From Diprion similis (taxonomy: Eukaryota; Arthropoda; Insecta; Hymenoptera; Diprionidae), in assembly GCF_021155765.1 (NCBI RefSeq), contig NC_060116.1, positions 248,001 through 312,000 on the forward strand: a stretch of DNA of 64,000 bases. Reading direction: 5' to 3'. The first letter of the stretch is position 1. The number at the start of each line of letters is the position of its first letter. The notes beneath the pieces were generated by a model. It worked only from the letters and a program-made list of their open reading frames with translations. It did not search any database and was not told the DNA's origin. A program made the position numbers and the translations under genes. Shown here in pieces: positions 1 to 13,500 of this stretch.

Positions 1-3000
1 GTTTCTCAGCCACATCCGAACATTTTCCTGAATTTTCAGTGCGGGGCAGCTGAGTGTCTGGAGCCCTGTCGAACCCACCCAGGAATTCCAGGATCGGTTT
101 ATTAATAGCCGAGATCCGTTGCAAAATGTCGAATTTCTGGCTATCTTGTCTCTAAATCAAGATTTCTCAATTTTTCTGCTGGTCTGACCTGAATGTCTGC
201 GATTCCGAAAAACGCGCATTGCAATTCGACGTCTCATTCGTAACTTGGTCGGAACTGTCCGAACCGACGAGAATCGAGGGTTTCTCAGCCACATACGAAC
301 TTTTTTCTGAATTTTCAGTGCGGGGCAGCTAAGTGTCTGGAGCCCTGTCGGACCCACCCAAGAATTTCATGATCGGTTCATAAACACCCGAGATTTGTTG
401 AAAAATGTCGAATTTCTGGCTATCTTGTCTCTAAATCAAGATTCCTCAATTTTCATGCTGGTCTGACCCGCATGTCTGCGATTCCGACGAACGCGCATTG
501 CAATTTCAGGTCTCATCCGCAACTTGGTCAGAACGGTCAGAACCGACAAGAATCGAGGGTATCTCGGCCAAATACTAACTTTTTTCTGAATTTTCGGTGC
601 GGGGCAGCTGAGTGTCTGGAGCCCTGTCGAACCCGGCCAAGAATTTCAGGATCGGTTCATGAACAGCCGAGATTTGTTGAAAAATGTCGAATTTCTGGCT
701 AACTTGTCTCTAAAACAAGATTCCTCAATTTTTCTGCTGGTCTGACCTAAACGTCTGCGATTCTGACAAACGCGCATTGCAATTCGAGGTCTCATCCGGA
801 ACTTGGTCAGAACGGTCAGAACCGACGAGAATCGAGGGTTTCTCAGCCAAATACCAACTTTTTTCCGAATTCTCGGTGCGGGGCAGCTGAGTGTTTGGAG
901 CCCTGTCGATCTCACCCAAGAATTTCAGGATCGGTTTATAAACAGCCAAGATTTGTTGAAGAATGTCAAATTTGTCTCTAAATCAAGATATCTTCAATTT
1001 TTCCGCTGGTCTGACCTGAACGTCTGCGATTCTGACAAACGCGCATTGCAATTCGACGTCTCATCTGTAACTTGGTCAGAACGGTCAGAACCGACGAGAA
1101 TCGAGGGTTTCTCAGCCACATACGAACTTTTTTCTGAATTTTCAGTGCGGGGCAGCTGAGTGTCTGGAGCCCTGTCGAACCCACCCAAGAATTCCAGGAT
1201 CGGTTTAATAATAGCCGAGATCTGTTGCAAAATGTCGAATTTCTGGCTATCTTGTCTCTAAACCAAGATTCCTCAATTTTTCTGCTGGTCTGACCCGAGT
1301 GTCTGCGATTCCGACAAACGCGCATTGCAATTCGACGTCTCATTCGTAACTTGGTCAGAACGGTCAGAACCGACGAGAATGGAGGGTTTCTCAGCCACAT
1401 ACGAACTTTTTTCTGAATTTTCAGTGCGGGGCAGCTGAGTGTCTGGAACCCTGTCGAACCGAGCCAAGAATTTCAGGATCGGTTCATGAACAGCCGAGAT
1501 TTTTTGAAAAATGTCGAATTTCTGGCTAACTTGTCTCTAAATCAAGATTCCTCAATTTTTCTGCTGGTCCGACCTAAACGTCTGCGATTTTGACAAACGC
1601 GCATTGCAATTCGAGGTTTTATCCGTAACTTGGTCAGAACGGTCAGAACCGATGAGAATCAAGGGTTTCTCGGCCAAATACCAACTTTCTTCTGAATTTT
1701 CGGTGCGGGGCAGCTGAGTGTCTGGAGCCCTGTCGAACCCACCCAAGAATTTAAGGATCGGTTCGAAAATAGCCGAGATCCGATGGAAAATGTCGAATTT
1801 CTGGCTATCTTGTCTCTGAATCAAGATTCCTCAATTTTTCCGCTGGTCTGACCTGAATGTCTTTGATTCTGACGAACGCGCATTGCAATTCGACGTCTTA
1901 TCCGTAACTTGGTCAGAACGGTCAGAACCGATGAGAATCGAGGGTTTCTAGGCCAAATACCAACTTTCTTCTGAATTTTCGGTGCGGGGCAGCTGAGTGT
2001 CTGGAGCCCTGTCGAACCCACCCAAGAATTCAAGGATCAGTTCATAAATAGCCGAGATCCGTTGGAAAATGTCGAATTTCTTGCTATCTTGTCTCCAAAT
2101 CAAGATTCCTCAATCTTTCTGCTGGTCTGACCTGAATGTCTGCGATTCGGACAAACGCGCATTGCAATTCGACGTCTCATCCGTTACTTGGTCAGAACGG
2201 TCAGTACCGACGAGAATCGAGGGTTTCTCAGCCACATCCGAACATTTTCCTGAATTTTTAGTGCGGGGCAGCTGAGTGTCTGGAGCCCTGTCGAACCCAC
2301 CCAGGAATTCCAGGATCGGTTTATTAATAGCCGAGATCCGTTGCAAAATGTCGAATTTCTGGCTATCTTGTCTCTAAATCAAGATTTCTCAATTTTTCTG
2401 CTGGTCTGACCTGAATGTCTGCGATTCCGAAAAACGCGCATTGCAATTCGACGTCTCATTCGTAACTTGGTCGGAACGGGCCGAACCGACGAGAATCGAG
2501 GGTTTCTCAGCCACATACGAACTTTTTTCTGAATTTTCAGTGCGGGGCAGCTAAGTGTCTGGAGCCCTGTCGAACCCACCCAAGAATTTAAGGATCGGTT
2601 CATAAATGCCGAGATCCGATGGAAAATGTCGAATTTCTGGCTATCTTGTCTCTGAATCAAGATTCCTCAATTTTTCCGCTGGCCTGACCTGAATGTCTTT
2701 GATTCTGACGACCGCGCATTGCAATTCGACGTCTTATCCGTAACTTGGTCAGAACGGTCAGAACCGATGAGAATCGAGGGTATCTCGGCCAAATACTAAC
2801 TTTTTTCTGGATTTTCGGTGCGGGGCAGCTGAGTGTCTGGAGCCCTGTCGAACTCACCCAAGAATTTAAGGATCGGTTCATAAATAGCCGAGATCCGATG
2901 GAAAATGTCGAATTTCTGGCTATCTTGTCTCTGAATCAAGATTCCTCAATTTTTCCGCTGGTCTGACCTGAATGTCTTTGATTCTGACGAACGCGCATTG

Positions 3001-4617
3001 CAATTCGACGTCTTATCCGTAACTTGGTCAGAACGGTCAGAACCGATAAGAATCGAGGGTTTCTAGGCCAAATACCAACTTTCTTCTGAATTTTCGGTGC
3101 GGGGCAGCTGAGTGTCTGGAGCCCTGTCGAACCCACTCAAGAATTCAAGGATCAGTTCATAAATAGCCGAGATCCGTTGGAAAATGTCGAATTTCTGGCT
3201 ATCTTGTCTCTAAATCAAGATTCCTCAATCTTTCTGCTGGTCTGACCTGAATGTCTGCGATTCGGACAAACGCGCATTGCAATTCGACGTCTCATCCGTT
3301 ACTTGGTCAGAACGGTCAGTACCGACGAGAATCAAGGGTTTCTCAGCCACATCCGAACATTTTCCTGAATTTTCAGTGCGGGGCAGCTGAGTGTCTGGAG
3401 CCCTGTCGAACCCACCCAGGAATTCCAGGATCGGTTTATTAATAGCCGAGATCCGTTGCAAAATGTCGAATTTCTGGCTATCTTGTCTCTAAATCAAGAT
3501 TTCTCAATTTTTCTGCTGGTCTGACCTGAATGTCTGCGATTCCGAAAAACGCGCATTGCAATTCGACGTCTCATTCGTAACTTGGTCGGAACGGTCCGAA
3601 CCGACAAGAATCGAGGGTTTCTCAGCCACGTACGAACTTTTTTCTGAATTTTCAGTGCGGGGCAGCTAAGTGTCTGGAGCCCTGTCGGACCCACCCAAGA
3701 ATTTCATGATCGGTTCATAAACACCTGAGATTTGTTGAAAAAGGTCGAATTTCTGGCTATCTTGTCTCTGAATCAAGATTCCTCAATTTTCATGCTGGTC
3801 TGACCCGCATGTCTGCGATTCCGACGAACGCGCATTGCAATTCAAGGTCTCATCCGCAACTTGGTCAGAACGGTCAGAACCGACAAGAATCGAGGGTATC
3901 TCGGCCAAATACTAACTTTTTTCTGAATTTTCGGTGCGGGGCAGCTGAGTGTGTGGAGCCCTGTCGAACCCGGCCAAGAATTTCAGGATCGGTTCATGAA
4001 CAGCCGAGATTTGTTGAAAAATGTCGAATTTCTGGCTAACTTGTCTCTAAAACAAGATTCCTCAATTTTTCTGCTGGTCTGACCTAAACGTCTGCGATTC
4101 TGACAAACGCGCATTGCAATTCGAGGTCTCATCCGTAACTTGGTCAGAACGGTCAGAACCGACGAGAATCGAGGGTTTCTCAGCCAAATATCAACTTTTT
4201 TCCGAATTCTCGGTGCGGGGCAGCTGAGTGTTTGGAGCCCTGTCGATCTCACCCAAGAATTTCAGGATCGGTTTATAAACAGCCAAGATTTGTTGAAGAA
4301 TGTCAAATTTGTCTCTAAATCAAGATATCTTCAATTTTTCCGCTGGTCTGACCTGAACGTCTGCGATTCTGACAAACGCGCATTGCAATTCGACGTCTCA
4401 TCTGTAACTTGGTCAGAACGGTCGGAACCGACGAGAATCGAGGGTTTCTCAGCCACATACGAACTTTTTTCTGAATTTTCAGTGCGGGGCAGCTGAGTGT
4501 CTGGAGCCCTGTCGAACCCACCCAAGAATTCCAGGATCGGTTTAATAATAGCCGAGATCTGTTGCAAAATGTCGAATTTCTGGCTATCTTGTCTCTAAAC
4601 CAAGATTCCTCAATTTT
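1..4617. repeat. 12-monomer block: 1-1,280 repeated at 3,338-4,617
   Basis: Bases 1-1,280 match 3,338-4,617 at a constant offset of 3,337. That equals eleven 279-bp plus one 269-bp monomers, less 1 bp. Matching sub-types appear in the same order in both stretches, and the match stops after about base 1,280, where the neighbouring monomers are of different sub-types. This is higher-order repeat organisation rather than simple monomer homogenisation. Confidence 0.75.
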
Positions 4618-5436
4618 TCTGCTGGTCTGACCCGAATGTCTGCGATTCCGAGGAACGCGCATTTCAATTCGACGTCTCATCCGTAACTTGGTCAGAACGG
4701 TCAGAACCGACGAGAATCGAGGGTTTCTCGGCCAGATACTAACTTTTTCCTGAATTTTCGGTGCGGGGCGGCTGAGTGTCTGGAGCCCTGTCGAACCCAC
4801 CCAAGAATTTCGGGATCGGTTAATAAATAGCCGAGATTCGTTGAAAAATGTCGAATTTCTGGCTATCTTGTCTCTAAATCAAGATTCCTCAATTTTTCTG
4901 CTGGTCCGACCCGCATTTCTGCGATTCCGACGAACGCGCATTGCAATTTGAGGTCTCATCCGCAACTTGGTCAGAACGGTCAGAACCGACAAGAATCGAG
5001 GGTATCTCGGCCAAAAACTAACTTTTTCCTGAATTTTCGGTGCAGGGCAGCTGAGTGTCTGGAGCCCTGACAAACCCACCCAAGAATTTCAGGATCGGTT
5101 CATAAATAGCCGAGATCCGTTGAAAAATGTCGAATTCCTGGCTATCTTGTCTCTGAATCAAGATTTCTCAATTTTTCTGCTGGTCCGACCCGCATGTCTG
5201 CGATTCCGACGAACGCGCATTGCAATTTGAGGTCTCATCCGCAACTTGGTCAGAACGGTCAGAACCGATGAGAATCGAGGGTTTCTCGGCCAAATACCAA
5301 CTTTCTTCTGAATTTTCGGTGCGGGGCAGCTGAGTGTCTGGAGCCCTGTCGAACCCACCCAAGAATTTAAGGATCGGTTCAAAAATAGCCGAGATCCGTT
5401 GGAAAATGTCGAATTTCTGGCTATCTTGTCTCTGAA

Positions 5437-7650
5437 TCAAGATTCCTCAATTTTGCTGCTGGTCCGACCCGCATGTCTCCGATTCTGACAAACGCGCATT
5501 GCAATTCGACGTCTCATCTGTAACTTGGTCAGAACGGTCAGAACCGACGAGAATCGAGGGTTTCTCAGCCAAATACCAACTTTTTTCCGAATTCTCGGTG
5601 CGGGGCAGCTGAGTGTTTGGAGCCCTGTCGATCTCACCCAAGAATTTCAGGATCGGTTTATAAACAGCCAAGATTTGTTGAAGAATGTCAAATTTGTCTC
5701 TAAATCAAGATATCTTCAATTTTTCCGCTGGTCTGACCTGAACGTCTGCGATTCTGACAAACGCGCATTGCAATTCGACGTCTCATCTGTAACTTGGTCA
5801 GAACGGTCAGAACCGACGAGAATCGAGGGTTTCTCAGCCACATACGAACTTTTTTCTGAATTTTCAGTGCGGGGCAGCTGAGTGTCTGGAGCCCTGTCGA
5901 ACCCACCCAAGAATTCCAGGATCGGTTTAATAATAGCCGAGATCTGTTGCAAAATGTCGAATTTCTGGCTATCTTGTCTCTAAACCAAGATTCCCCAATT
6001 TTTCTGCTGGTCTGACCCGAATGTCTGCGATTCCGACAAACGCGCATTGCAATTCGACGTCTCATTCGTAACTTGGTCAGAACGGTCAGAACCGACGAGA
6101 ATGGAGGGTTTCTCAGCCACATACGAACTTTTTTCTGAATTTTCAGTGCGGGGCAGCTGAGTGTCTGGAACCCTGTCGAACCGAGCCAAGAATTTCAGGA
6201 TCGGTTCATGAACAGCCGAGATTTTTTGAAAAATGTCGAATTTCTGGCTAACTTGTCTCTAAATCAAGATTCCTCAATTTTTCTGCTGGTCCGACCTAAA
6301 CGTCTGCGATTCTGACAAACGCGCATTGCAATTCGAGGTTTTATCCGTAACTTGGTCAGAACGGTCAGAACCGATGAGAATCGAGGGTTTCTCGGCCAAA
6401 TACCAACTTTCTTCTGAATTTTCGGTGCGGGGCAGCTGAGTGTCTGGAGCCCTGTCGAACCCACCCAAGAATTTAAGGATCGGTTCAAAAATAGCCGAGA
6501 TCCGTTGGAAAATGTCGAATTTCTGGCTATCTTGTCTCTGAATCAAGATTCCTCAATTTTGCTGCTGGTCCGACCCGCATGTCTCCGATTCTGACAAACG
6601 CGCATTGCAATTCGACGTCTCATCTGTAACTTGGTCAGAACGGTCAGAACCGACGAGAATCGAGGGTTTCTCAGCCAAATACCAACTTTTTTCCGAATTC
6701 TCGGTGCGGGGCAGCTGAGTGTTTGGAGCCCTGTCGATCTCACCCAAGAATTTCAGGATCGGTTTATAAACAGCCAAGATTTGTTGAAGAATGTCAAATT
6801 TGTCTCTAAATCAAGATATCTTCAATTTTTCCGCTGGTCTGACCTGAACGTCTGCGATTCTGACAAACGCGCATTGCAATTCGACGTCTCATCTGTAACT
6901 TGGTCAGAACGGTCAGAACCGACGAGAATCGAGGGTTTCTCAGCCACATACGAACTTTTTTCTGAATTTTCAGTGCGGGGCAGCTGAGTGTCTGGAGCCC
7001 TGTCGAACCCACCCAAGAATTCCAGGATCGGTTTAATAATAGCCGAGATCTGTTGCAAAATGTCGAATTTCTGGCTATCTTGTCTCTAAACCAAGATTCC
7101 CCAATTTTTCTGCTGGTCTGACCCGAATGTCTGCGATTCCGACAAACGCGCATTGCAATTCGACGTCTCATTCGTAACTTGGTCAGAACGGTCAGAACCG
7201 ACGAGAATGGAGGGTTTCTCAGCCACATACGAACTTTTTTCTGAATTTTCAGTGCGGGGCAGCTGAGTGTCTGGAACCCTGTCGAACCGAGCCAAGAATT
7301 TCAGGATCGGTTCATGAACAGCCGAGATTTTTTGAAAAATGTCGAATTTCTGGCTAACTTGTCTCTAAATCAAGATTCCTCAATTTTTCTGCTGGTCCGA
7401 CCTAAACGTCTGCGATTCTGACAAACGCGCATTGCAATTCGAGGTTTTATCCGTAACTTGGTCAGAACGGTCAGAACCGATGAGAATCGAGGGTTTCTCG
7501 GCCAAATACCAACTTTCTTCTGAATTTTCGGTGCGGGGCAGCTGAGTGTCTGGAGCCCTGTCGAACCCACCCAAGAATTTAAGGATCGGTTCATAAATAG
7601 CCGAGATCCGATGGAAAATGTCGAATTTCTGGCTATCTTGTCTCTGAATC
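5437..7650. repeat. Tandem duplication of a 1,106-bp tetramer
   Basis: The block 5,437-6,542 recurs at 6,543-7,648 with offset exactly 1,106, which is three 279-bp monomers plus one 269-bp monomer. The two copies share private variants such as 'ttgctgctggtccgacccgc' and 'gattccccaatttttctgc'. A looser relative lies at 8,417-9,595 (offset 1,943 from the second copy). Confidence 0.8.
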
Positions 7651-10599
7651 AAGATTCCTCAATTTTTACGCTGGTCTGACCTGAATGTCTTTGATTCTGA
7701 CGAACGCGCATTGCAATTCAACGTCTTATCCGTAACTTGGTCAGAACGGTCAGAACCGATGAGAATCGAGGGTTTCTAGGCCAAATACCAACTTTTTTCT
7801 GAATTTTCGGTGCGGGGCAGCTGAGTGTCTGAAGCCCTGTCGAACCCACCCAAGAATTTCAAGATCGGTTCATAAATAGCCGAGATTCGTTGAAAAATGT
7901 CGAATTTTTGGCTATCTTGTCTCTAAATCAAGATTCCTCAATTTTCATGCTGGTCTGACCCGCATGTCTGCGATTCCGACGAACGCGCATTGCAATTTAA
8001 GGTCTCATCCGCAACTTGGTCAGAACGGTCAGAACCGACAAGAATCGAGGGTATCTCGGACAAAAACTAACTTTTTTCTGAATTTTCGGTGCGGGGCAGC
8101 TGAGTGTCTGGAGCCCTGACAAACCCACCCAAGAATTTCAGGATCGGTTCATAAATAGCCGAGATCCGTTGAAAAATGTCGAATTCCTGGCTATCTTGTC
8201 TCTGAATCAAGATTCCTCAATTTTTCTGCTGGTCCGACCCGCATGTCTGCGATTCCGACGAACGCGCATTGCAATTTGAGGTCTCATCCGCAACTTGGTC
8301 AGAACGGTCAGAACCGATGAGAATCGAGGGTTTCTCGGCCAAATACCAACTTTCTTCTGAATTTTCGGTGCGGGGCAGCTGAGTGTCTGGAGCCCTGTCG
8401 AACCCGGCCAAGAATTTCAGGATCGGTTCATGAACAGCCGAGATTTGTTGAAAAATGTCGAATTTCTGGCTAACTTGTCTCTAAAACAAGATTCCTCAAT
8501 TTTTCTGCTGGTCTGACCTAAACGTTCGCGATTCTGACAAACGCGCATTGCAATTCGAGGTCTCATCCGTAACTTGGTCAGAACGGTCAGAACCGACGAG
8601 AATCGAGGGTTTCTCAGCCAAATACCAACTTTTTTCCGAATTCTCGGTGCGGGGCAGCTGAGTGTTTGGAGCCCTGTCGATCTCACCCAAGAATTCCAGG
8701 ATCGGTTTATTAACAGCCAAGATTTGTTGAAGAATGTCAAATTTGTCTCTAAATCAAGATATCTTCAATTTTTCCGCTGGTCTGACCTGAACGTCTGCGA
8801 TTCTGACAAACGCGCATTGCAATTCGACGTCTCATCTGTAACTTGGTCAGAACGGTCAGAACCGACGAGAATCGAGGGTTTCTCAGCCACATACGAACTT
8901 TTTTCTGAATTTTCAGTGCGGGGCAGCTGAGTGTCTGGAGCCCTGTCGAACCCACCCAAGAATTCCAGGATCGGTTTAATAATAGCCGAGATCTGTTGCA
9001 AAATGTCGAATTTCTGGCTATCTTGTCTCTAAACCAAGATTCCTCAATTTTTCTGCTGGTCTGACCCGAATGTCTGCGATTCCGACAAACGCGCATTGCA
9101 TTTCGACGTCTCATTCGTAACTTGGTCAGAACGGTCAGAACCGACGAGAATGGAGGGTTTCTCAGCCACATACGAACTTTTTTCTGAATTTTCAGTGCGG
9201 GGCAGCTGAGTGTCTGGAACCCTGTCGAACCGAGCCAAGAATTTCAGGATCGGTTCATGAACAGCCGAGATTTCTTGAAAAATGTCGAATTTCTGGCTAA
9301 CTTGTCTCTAAATCAAGATTCCTCAATTTTTCTGCTGGTCCGACCTAAACGTCTGCGATTCTGACAAACGCGCATTGCAATTCGAGGTTTTATCCGTAAC
9401 TTGGTCAGAACGGTCAGAACCGATGAGAATCGAGGGTTTCTCGGCCAAATACCAACTTTCTTCTGAATTTTCGGTGCGGGGCAGCTGAGTGTCTGGAGCC
9501 CTGTCGAACCCACCCAAGAATTTAAGGATCGGTTCATAAATAGCCGAGATCCGATGGAAAATGTCGAATTTCTGGCTATCTTGTCTCTGAATCAAGATTC
9601 CTCAATTTTTCCGCTGGTCTGACCTGAATGTCTTTGATTCTGACAAACGCGCATTGCAATTCGACGTCTTATCCGTAACTTGGTCAGAACGGTCAGAACC
9701 GATGAGAATCGAGGGTTTCTAGGCCAAATACCAACTTTCTTCTGAATTTTCGGTGCGGGGCAGCTGAGTGTCTGGAGCCCTGTCGAACCCACCCAAGAAT
9801 TCAAGGATCAGTTCATAAATAGCCGAGATCCGTTGGAAAATGTCGAATTTCTGGGTATCTTGTCTCTAAATCAAGATTCCTCAATCTTTCTGCTGGTCTG
9901 ACCTGAATGTCTGCGATTCGGACAAACGCGCATTGCAATTCGACGTCTCATCCGTTACTTGGTCAGAACGGTCAGTACCGACGAGAATCGAGGGTTTCTC
10001 AGCCACATCCGAACATTTTCCTGAATTTTCAGTGCGGGGCAGCTGAGTGTCTGGAGCCCTGTCGAACCCACCCAGGAATTCCAGGATCGGTTTATTAATA
10101 GCCGAGATCCGTTGCAAAATGTCGAATTTCTGGCTATCTTGTCTCTAAATCAAGATTTCTCAATTTTTCTGCTGGTCTGACCTGAATGTCTGCGATTCCG
10201 AAAAACGCGCATTGCAATTCGACGTCTCATTCGTAACTTGGTCGGAACGGTCCGAACCGACGAGAATCGAGGGTTTCTTAGCCACATACGAACTTTTTTC
10301 TGAATTTTCAGTGCGGGGCAGCTAAGTGTCTGGAGCCCTGTCGGACCCACCCAAGAATTTCACGATCGGTTCATAAACACCCGAGATTTGTTGAAAAATG
10401 TCGAATTTCTGGCTATCTTGTCTCTAAATCAAGATTCCTCAATTTTCATGCTGGTCTGACCCGCATGTCTGCGATTCCGACGAACGCGCATTGCAATTTA
10501 AGGTCTCATCCGCAACTTGGTCAGAACGATCAGAATCGACAAGAATCGAGGGTATCTCGGCCAAATACTAACTTTTTCCTGAATTTTCGGTGCGGGGCA

Positions 10600-13500
10600 G
10601 CTGAGTGTCTGGAGCCCTGTCGAACCCGGCCAAGAATTTCAGGATCGGTTCATGAACAGCCGAGATTTGTTGAAAAATGTCGAATTTCTGGCTAACTTGT
10701 CTCTAAAACAAGATTCCTCAATTTTTCTGCTGGTCTGACCTAAACGTCTGCGATTCTGACAAACGCGCATTGCAATTCGAGGTCTCATCCGTAACTTGGT
10801 CAGAACGGTCAGAACCGACGAGAATCGAGGGTTTCTCAGCCAAATATCAACTTTTTTCCGAATTCTCGGTGCGGGGCAGCTGAGTGTTTGGAGCCCTGTC
10901 GATCTCACCCAAGAATTTCAGGATCGGTTTATAAACAGCCAAGATTTGTTGAAGAATGTCAAATTTGTCTCTAAATCAAGATATCTTCAATTTTTCCGCT
11001 GGTCTGACCTGAACGTCTGCGATTCTGACAAACGCGCATTGCAATTCGACGTCTCATCTGTAACTTGGTCAGAACGGTCAGAACCGACGAGAATCGAGGG
11101 TTTCTCAGCCACATACGAACTTTTTTCTGAATTTTCAGTGCGGGGCAGCTGAGTGTCTGGAGCCCTGTCGAACCCGGCCAAGAATTTCAGGATCGGTTCA
11201 TGAACAGCCGAGATTTGTTGAAAAATGTCGAATTTCTGGCTAACTTGTCTCTAAAACAAGATTCCTCAATTTTTCTGCTGGTCTGACCTAAACGTCTGCG
11301 ATTCTGACAAACGCGCATTGCAATTCGAGGTCTCATCCGTAACTTGGTCAGAACGGTCAGAACCGACGAGAATCGAGGGTTTCTCAGCCAAATATCAACT
11401 TTTTTCCGAATTCTCGGTGCGGGGCAGCTGAGTGTTTGGAGCCCTGTCGATCTCACCCAAGAATTTCAGGATCGGTTTATAAACAGCCAAGATTTGTTGA
11501 AGAATGTCAAATTTGTCTCTAAATCAAGATATCTTCAATTTTTCCGCTGGTCTGACCTGAACGTCTGCGATTCTGACAAACGCGCATTGCAATTCGACGT
11601 CTCATCTGTAACTTGGTCAGAACGGTCCGAACCGACGAGAATCGAGGGTTTCTCAGCCACATACGAACTTTTTTCTGAATTTTCAGTGCGGGGCAGCTGA
11701 GTGTCTGGAGCCCTGTCAGACCCACCCAAGAATTTCATGATCGGTTCATAAACACCCGAGATATGTTGAAAAATGTCGAATTTTTGGCTATCTTGTCTCG
11801 AAATAAAGATTCCTCAATTTTTCCGCTGGTCTGACCTGAACGTCTGCGATTCTGACAAACGCGCATTGCAATTCGAGGTCTCATCCGTAACTTGGTCAGA
11901 ACGGTCAGAACCGACGAGAATCGAGGGTTTCTCAGCCAAATACCAACTTTTTTCCGAATTCTCGGTGCGGGGCAGCTGAGTGTTTGGAGCCCTGTCGATC
12001 TCACCCAAGAATTTCAGGATCGGTTTATAAACAGCCAAGATTTGTTGAAGAATGTCAAATTTGTCTCTAAATCAAGATATCTTCAATTTTTCCGCTGGTC
12101 TGACCTGAACGTCTGCGATTCTGACAAACGCGCATTGCAATTCGACGTCTCATCTGTAACTTGGTCAGAACGGTCAGAACCGACGAGAATCGAGGGTTTC
12201 TCAGCCACATACGAACTTTTTTCTGAATTTTCAGTGCGGGGCAGCTGAGTGTCTGGAGCCCTGTCGAACCCACCCAAGAATTCCAGGATCGGTTTAATAA
12301 TAGCCGAGATCTGTTGCAAAATGTCGAATTTCTGGCTATCTTGTCTCTAAACCAAGATTCCTCAATTTTTCTGCTGGTCTGACCCGAATGTCTGCGATTC
12401 CGAGGAACGCGCATTTCAATTCGACGTCTCATCCGTAACTTGGTCAGAACGGTCAGAACCGACGAGAATCGAGGGTTTCTCGGCCAGATACTAACTTTTT
12501 TCTGAATTTTCGGTGCGGGGCGGCTGAGTGTCTGGAGCCCTGTCGAACCCACCCAAGAATTTCGGGATCGGTTGATAAATAGCCGAGATTCGTTGAAAAA
12601 TGTCGAATTCCTGGCTATCTTGTCTCTAAATCAAGATTCCTCAATTTTTCTGCTGGTCCGACCCGCATTCCTGCGATTCCGACGAACGCGCATTGCAATT
12701 TGAGGTCTCATCCGCAACTTGGTCAGAACGGTCAGAACCGACAAGAATCGAGGGTATCTCGGCCAAAAACTAACTTTTTCCTGAATTTTCGGTGCGGGGC
12801 AGCTGAGTGTCTGGAGCCCTGACAAACCCACCCAAGAATTTCAGGATCGGTTCATAAATAGCCGAGATCCGTTGAAAAATGTCGAATTCCTGGCTATCTT
12901 GTCTCTGATCCAAGATTTCTCAATTTTTCTGCTGGTCCGACCCGCATGTCTGCGATTCCGACGAACGCGCATTGCAATTTGAGGTCTCATCCGCAACTTG
13001 GTCAGAACGGTCAGAACCGATGAGAATCGAGGGTTTCTCGGCCAAATACCAACTTTCTTCTGAATTTTCGGTGCGGGGCAGCTATGTGTCTGGAGCCCTG
13101 TCGAACCCGGCCAAGAATTTCAGGATCGGTTCATGAACAGCCGAGATTTGTTGAAAAATGTCGAATTTCTGGCTAACTTGTCTCTAAAACAAGATTCCTC
13201 AATTTTTCTGCTGGTCTGACCTAAACGTCTGCGATTCTGACAAACGCGCATTGCAATTCGAGGTCTCATCCGTAACTTGGTCAGAACGGTCAGAACCGAC
13301 GAGAATCGAGGGTTTCTCAGCCAAATACCAACTTTTTTCCGAATTCTCGGTGCGGGGCAGCTGAGTGTTTGGAGCCCTGTCGATCTCACCCAAGAATTTC
13401 AGGATCGGTTTATAAACAGCCAAGATTTGTTGAAGAATGTCAAATTTGTCTCTAAATCAAGATATCTTCAATTTTTCCGCTGGTCTGACCTGAACGTCTG

